From Paenibacillus oryzae (GTDB taxonomy: Bacteria > Bacillota > Bacilli > Paenibacillales > Paenibacillaceae): a stretch of DNA of 45,077 bases. The notes beneath the pieces are model-generated. The model saw nothing but the letters and a program-made list of their open reading frames with translations. It made no database searches and was not told the DNA's origin. Where the stretch lies: assembly GCF_001675045.1 (NCBI RefSeq), contig NZ_LYPA01000069.1, positions 10,249-55,325 of the forward strand. Reading direction: 5' to 3'. The stretch's first letter is position 1; every line of letters starts with the position of its first letter. A program made the position numbers and the translations under genes. Below, piece after piece: positions 41,305 through 45,077 of this stretch.

Positions 41305-42081
41305 ATGGGCTCCAGAGGGTTGATCATAATGTGCTGCTGGTTGGCTGCATCATTTACCACGGCATTCCAATTCCAGGAAACGCCTAAAAAACATGACCGG
41401 CATTATTATGAGCTGCGGGGCGAGGCGGTATGGGAGGTTCAGACGGATGAAAAGCTGATTGCTTTTACCTTTGACGATGGGCCAAGCGCCCGTTCGACTC
41501 CCGAAATATTGGATTTGCTGGCGCAATACAATGCCAAAGCAACCTTTTTTGTTGTTGCCAACCGGATCGAAAAATACAGCGACATCGTCAAAAGGGAAGT
41601 AGCAGAGGGCCATGAGGTCGCCAACCACACGTTTAATCATGTGTTTTTTGATCGAAATGTGTCCAATTCCGTCATTCATAAAGAAATTGCCGAGGCCAAG
41701 CAAAAAATTGAGGAAATAACGGGAACGTCCAGCCCCTGGTTTCGCCCGCCCGGAGGATTCATTAGTGACCGCGTCATCCAGGCGGCGAGTAATAACGGAT
41801 ATACCGTTCTTTTGTGGTCCTGGCATCAGGATACAAAAGATTGGCGTTCGCCAGGCGTAGACCGAATTGTCAGGCAGGTGGTGAACAATGCCAGAGGCGG
41901 GGATATCGTGCTGATGCACGACAACGTAAAGGGCTCCAGCCAAACCTATCAGGCGCTCAAAAAAATATTGCCCGAGCTTCAAGCCAAAGGTTTCCGCTTC
42001 GTCACGGTGTCCGAGCTTGTTAACCATAAACGCAGGGACGAGGTCAACCATTTTCAGGAGCTGCAGCTTGAGCTTGAATAA
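41305..42081 (+). CDS. Polysaccharide deacetylase (NodB domain)
   Basis: Exported carbohydrate deacetylase of 258 residues; removes acetyl groups from peptidoglycan or chitin-like polymers. A short hydrophobic N-terminus (GLIIMCCWLAASFTTAF) acts as signal or anchor. NodB motifs: TFDDGP (D57, D58), NHTFNH (H108, H112), WFRPPGG, WSWHQDTKDW and IVLMHD. RBS AAAGGAGG before ATG. It lies 71 bases after bdbC with no terminator seen. Confidence 0.93.
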   Translation: MGSRGLIIMCCWLAASFTTAFQFQETPKKHDRHYYELRGEAVWEVQTDEKLIAFTFDDGPSARSTPEILDLLAQYNAKATFFVVANRIEKYSDIVKREVAEGHEVANHTFNHVFFDRNVSNSVIHKEIAEAKQKIEEITGTSSPWFRPPGGFISDRVIQAASNNGYTVLLWSWHQDTKDWRSPGVDRIVRQVVNNARGGDIVLMHDNVKGSSQTYQALKKILPELQAKGFRFVTVSELVNHKRRDEVNHFQELQLELE

Positions 42082-42102
42082 GAGCCTTTCAATAAAGGAC
42101 TT

Positions 42103-43167
42103 TTAATACAATGAATAATGATCCGCTACAAGCAGCTCGACCTTGCGATGCAGCTCCCATATATCGCTGGTTTGATTGGCCAATATCGAAAAGGTAATAT
42201 CGCTGGCGGGATAATAGGCCATAAATCCCCCTACTCCTGGATTACAGCCATCCTTAAACATGCGAAGCAATTTGCCTTCGTGATCGTAGCAAAAGTGAAA
42301 GCCAAAACCATTAATCATGCCGCCCCAATCGAAGCTCCGTTCCAGAGTGGTTTGGGGCTTCATTATTTCGTTGGTCATGTTTTCGGACAGGAGCTTGCCG
42401 CCGGCTATTGCCTTCATAAAAATATGCAAATCGCCAACCGTTGTAAAAGCGCCGCCGTCAGCAGTGCCGATAGGCGGGTACGAATAAATGTTTTTGCGCC
42501 AGACGGGCTCGCCTTTGTCGTTTGCAGCAAGCTCATAGCCCTCTGCAACCTGCGCATCCCCGTCATCCTTGGCGGCAAATGTGGTAAGGTTCATACCGCA
42601 TGACTGGAATATGTGCTTAGTGACATAATTCCTATAGGAATCTCCCGTCGCCTTTTCAATAGCCAATCCTAGCAATACAAATGCACAGTTATTATAGCTA
42701 ATCGCTGTACCCGCCTTGAATTTTGGTTTTTTATAGGCGAATTGGGGCAAAAAATCTGCGTTATTACGGATAGAGTAATTCGGTTTATGCAGGAATAACG
42801 CTTCATAGCTTTCGCCCAGCTCTTCATCGGCATCGTCGGCGATACCGGAGGTATGGGTCAGCAAATGGCGCAGGGTAACATCTCGCGGAATTTCGGTGCC
42901 GGATAAATCAATGATTTCCGTAATCGGGTCATCCAGCTTCAGCCTCCCCTGCTCCACAAGCTGAAGGTTGGCCACAGCCGTAAATAGCTTTGTGATGGAT
43001 GCGGTATCGAATTTCGTATCCATCTCGTTAGGAACGCGAAATCCCCGATGAGCCCATCCGTAGGCTCCATCAAAAAGAGTCTGTTCACCCTTTTTGATCA
43101 AAGCAGTCCCCGAAAAATGCTCCTCCTCAGATGCTTTCAGAAATAAATCTGCAGCTTTCTGTCGCAT
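42103..43167 (-). CDS. Serine hydrolase, class C beta-lactamase-like
   Basis: Penicillin-binding-protein-like serine hydrolase of 354 residues. S57-I-T-K60 is the catalytic SxxK, and Y158-N-N the second motif (SYNN). No signal peptide: it starts MRQKAADLFLKASEEEHFSG, so it is probably cytoplasmic and more likely an esterase-like enzyme than a beta-lactamase. RBS AAAGGAGG before ATG. Convergent with the deacetylase gene, 21 bases apart. Confidence 0.92.
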   Translation of the reverse strand: MRQKAADLFLKASEEEHFSGTALIKKGEQTLFDGAYGWAHRGFRVPNEMDTKFDTASITKLFTAVANLQLVEQGRLKLDDPITEIIDLSGTEIPRDVTLRHLLTHTSGIADDADEELGESYEALFLHKPNYSIRNNADFLPQFAYKKPKFKAGTAISYNNCAFVLLGLAIEKATGDSYRNYVTKHIFQSCGMNLTTFAAKDDGDAQVAEGYELAANDKGEPVWRKNIYSYPPIGTADGGAFTTVGDLHIFMKAIAGGKLLSENMTNEIMKPQTTLERSFDWGGMINGFGFHFCYDHEGKLLRMFKDGCNPGVGGFMAYYPASDITFSILANQTSDIWELHRKVELLVADHYSLY

Positions 43168-43254
43168 GATAGCAGCCTCCTTTTAATACATCTGTTATCG
43201 TCTTGTGCTTACAAATGTACCATTTGATGGATGATAGGGATAGTTAAAGGTTGC

Positions 43255-44712
43255 CTATAACCGACTTTTACCGGAGGTGAACCGGTAGATCAGATGCGCC
43301 AGCCATACGGCGGATACAATAATCATCATGTCAAAGCAGACATTAAATAAAAACAAATGCTTGCCCAAATCCGCAAGCCCGTCCCCTAGAATCGGAACCA
43401 TAAAGCCAACCATCCCGACAAGGCCTACCGCCATAAGCAATTGAATGCGTAAACGCACGGCTTTTTGGCTGCTGCGCACATATTCAACCAATCCAACGCT
43501 GTAATAGGCTAAATAGAATAAAGCAATAAAAAGCAGAGAGTTGGGCATATGCTGGTTTTTAAACTGGCTCCAGCCGCTATAGCCCATGGCCAGGGAACCG
43601 GCAGGCTTGCCGGATTCCTTCAGATATGTGCCCAAATAATAAGGACGAATGCTCATAGAGTTGTTGGCGGCATATTCCATTTTGTCTATTAAACGGCCTG
43701 GATGCTTCAAATAAAAGAACAATACATCGCTATGGGATACCCGGTCATAGAAATCCCCTCTTAACGAAGGATCGTCTTGTTTAATGGCCGTACCACTCTG
43801 AAAATAATTAGTATCGGCAAGCACTGACAAATGTTCCGGCAGCCCAAGCGCCTTCAAATCTCCGTTGACATCCGGTGAATCCTTGAGAATGCCAAAAAAC
43901 ACCGTTTGATACAAATTGATGTCTTTAAAATCCTTTGGAGCAGCAATGTACATCACGACTGAGATAACAACCATAGCTCCCGAAAGCCAGAAAACGAGCC
44001 GTCGCCAGCTGAATTGCGTCTGTAATCCGGCAAATTGCAGTCCGATTGCCGCAAACAGGATGCCAACGGGGGCATTCTGAATCTTGGAGCAGGTCAGGAA
44101 AAGGACCGAAATAAAGTATAACCAAAGCACGGCGCGAGAAGGCTTCTCCTCGTTCACCAGACGCAAGCCAAAGGCCAGAGTCAGAAGCAAAAACACCAGA
44201 CTGACGGGTTCGCCGAACAAGGAGTTAAAGTAGGCTGTATAGCCGATATCAAAAAAGACAAATAACAACGCCAGCCCAAGCACGGCGCCCGTTATAAGCG
44301 ACTTGTATTTGTTATGGCGAACAAGCAAATAAGTCGCCGCGAGCAGCAGCAGGCTGTAAAACGCGCCTAGAACACGAATATCAAACATGGATGAGTTAAA
44401 CAAATAGCCAAGCAGCCGGGCAACGGCTACTAAAATAATTTGCGTGGAGAAATAAAAGCCGCGAAAAAAGTGGTCATACGCAAAAAATTGATGGGCAAAT
44501 CCAAAAAAACGATCCTCATATGCCTCGTCCGGGATACCGTAATCCAGTCCGCCTGTCAGCATCACACGCAAAAAATCGCCGTTATCGGCAACCCCGGCAA
44601 ACGGGGCAATAAACAGCAAATACGCCAGCAATCCCAGCCCGGCAGCTGCAGCCAGCCATTCCAGCCTTAAAAAACGTTTCAATCCAGACCTCTCCAATCC
44701 AAACCTCTCCAA
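43255..44712 (-). CDS. Polytopic membrane protein, WsfD-like (GT-C type)
   Basis: Integral membrane protein of up to 485 residues with about ten hydrophobic segments. The first outside loop has FAGVADNGDFLRVML; the DNGD is in the place where GT-C glycosyltransferases bind a lipid-linked sugar. The whole resembles the WsfD glycan hexose transferase family of Bacillales. No other glycan genes are near, so the target is unknown. Three in-frame TTG codons (44712, 44697, 44682) each have a ribosome binding site because of a 15-base tandem duplication, so the exact start is open. Confidence 0.75.
   Translation of the reverse strand: MERFGLERSGLKRFLRLEWLAAAAGLGLLAYLLFIAPFAGVADNGDFLRVMLTGGLDYGIPDEAYEDRFFGFAHQFFAYDHFFRGFYFSTQIILVAVARLLGYLFNSSMFDIRVLGAFYSLLLLAATYLLVRHNKYKSLITGAVLGLALLFVFFDIGYTAYFNSLFGEPVSLVFLLLTLAFGLRLVNEEKPSRAVLWLYFISVLFLTCSKIQNAPVGILFAAIGLQFAGLQTQFSWRRLVFWLSGAMVVISVVMYIAAPKDFKDINLYQTVFFGILKDSPDVNGDLKALGLPEHLSVLADTNYFQSGTAIKQDDPSLRGDFYDRVSHSDVLFFYLKHPGRLIDKMEYAANNSMSIRPYYLGTYLKESGKPAGSLAMGYSGWSQFKNQHMPNSLLFIALFYLAYYSVGLVEYVRSSQKAVRLRIQLLMAVGLVGMVGFMVPILGDGLADLGKHLFLFNVCFDMMIIVSAVWLAHLIYRFTSGKSRL
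44681..44710. repeat. 15-base tandem duplication over the gene start
   Basis: AATCCAGACCTCTCC and AATCCAAACCTCTCC. On the minus strand each unit gives GGAGAGG and, 6 bases on, TTG. Confidence 0.9.
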
Positions 44713-44868
44713 CCCATTCCTGTCTTTTTATGTATCATTATAGTAAATCCATGATCGTGAATACAACATCGAGCAAGAATTGAACATGCTCCAGCCGGCA
44801 AATAAATAGAGCATGAAGTAAATACAATATTGCACTGCGGCTTGTCGCCTGACTCGTCCAAGAAGCCC

Positions 44869-44935
44869 AAGTCGCCTAAGTTAGTCCTCTAAATCGCCAA
44901 AGTTGTTCAAGTAGCATAAGTTGTCTAAATTGTTT
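44869..44935. repeat. 9-base tandem repeats
   Basis: Seven units: AAGTCGCCT, AAGTTAGTCCTCT (four bases longer), AAATCGCCA, AAGTTGTTC, AAGTAGCAT, AAGTTGTCT, AAATTGTTT. Consensus AARTNGYCT-like. Confidence 0.65.
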
Positions 44936-44937
44936 AA

Positions 44938-45002
44938 CGGTCACAGGTGACCGCCAGAGCAGCAAATTTGGGAACTTCGTCAATGTAAGGGACACTGGTG
45001 TC
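44938..45002. repeat. Two small palindromes about 50 bases apart
   Basis: CGGTCACAGGTGACCG (44938-44953) and GACACTGGTGTC (44991-45002). Both have the GGWCAC..GTGWCC form and ~50-base spacing seen at 33.1-33.6 kb. Confidence 0.6.
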
Positions 45003-45077
45003 TACGCTTGACCCATAACACTTCCTTAAATTTACAGTAAAAAGCGATAGCTGCTCAAGACGTTTTGGAACACTTGG

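Larger units (their letters stand above)
44713..45077. other. Gene-free right edge
   Basis: Upstream region of the WsfD-like gene and beyond. It holds 9-base repeats (44869-44935) and two small palindromes (44938-44953, 44991-45002). No gene is convincing. Confidence 0.5.

Noticed and set aside
41350..42051. Long open frame on the minus strand (233 residues)
   Set aside because: It lies opposite the polysaccharide deacetylase, whose NodB motifs are complete; the shadow frame has no domain or ribosome binding site.
44882..45000. A short minus-strand frame across the 9-base repeats
   Set aside because: About 40 codons, no ribosome binding site, and its sequence is explained by the DNA repeats and palindromes.

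Overview
The window looks like chromosomal DNA of a Paenibacillus-type member of the Bacillales. It has Gram-positive ribosome binding sites (AAGGAGG-like), frequent TTG and GTG starts, moderate GC, a Firmicutes-type cydABCD cluster with a short-Q-loop CydA, a BdbC-type oxidoreductase, an SpxH/YjbH-like DsbA protein, and repeated intergenic palindromes. The genus is my inference from protein flavour and layout. There is no rRNA, tRNA, phage block, transposase or CRISPR array.

Left part (1-9.6 kb): a structured non-coding edge; a GNAT acetyltransferase; a Gly/Pro-rich small protein; a coiled-coil membrane protein paired with an AIM24 protein; a thiol-redox pair (SpxH-like protein divergent from an HxlR regulator); an iron-sulfur and oxidative-stress block (sodA divergent from a SufR-like regulator with an A-type carrier and a HesB-like protein); a P-loop kinase; and a YtkA/FixH-like lipoprotein with a PepSY membrane protein.

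Middle (9.8-25.7 kb): a metallophosphoesterase preceded by a possible coupled leader peptide, a BenE-type transporter, a DUF418 membrane protein divergent from a two-component system, and a second GNAT protein. Then comes a TetR-controlled MFS exporter in an operon with a nicotianamine-synthase/CntL-like enzyme, an RNase J paralogue, a second MFS protein next to an ATP-grasp ligase, and an AraC/GyrI-like regulator with a TIGR04076 protein. The NAS-like enzyme plus exporter is the best candidate for an undescribed small-molecule (metallophore-like) system.

Right part (25.8-45 kb): an AraC regulator divergent from a GH42 beta-galactosidase, an HtrA protease, an MFS pump with its own TetR repressor and two matching operators, and a ~950 bp gene-free region holding ~50 bp-periodic repeats. 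After that come cydABDC (cytochrome bd oxidase and its ABC exporter), a membrane-anchored cytochrome c, BdbC, a polysaccharide deacetylase, a serine hydrolase and a polytopic WsfD-like membrane protein.

The main non-coding observation is a family of long imperfect palindromes (three full copies of 188-222 bp and one truncated copy). Every copy sits between two convergent genes. Full copies share ends related to GGGGCTGTCCGAAAAGTC, so they look like a MITE-type element that now may serve as a two-way transcription barrier. A second repeat type, small palindromes of the form GGWCAC..GTGWCC about 50 bp apart, occurs before cydA and again at the right edge.
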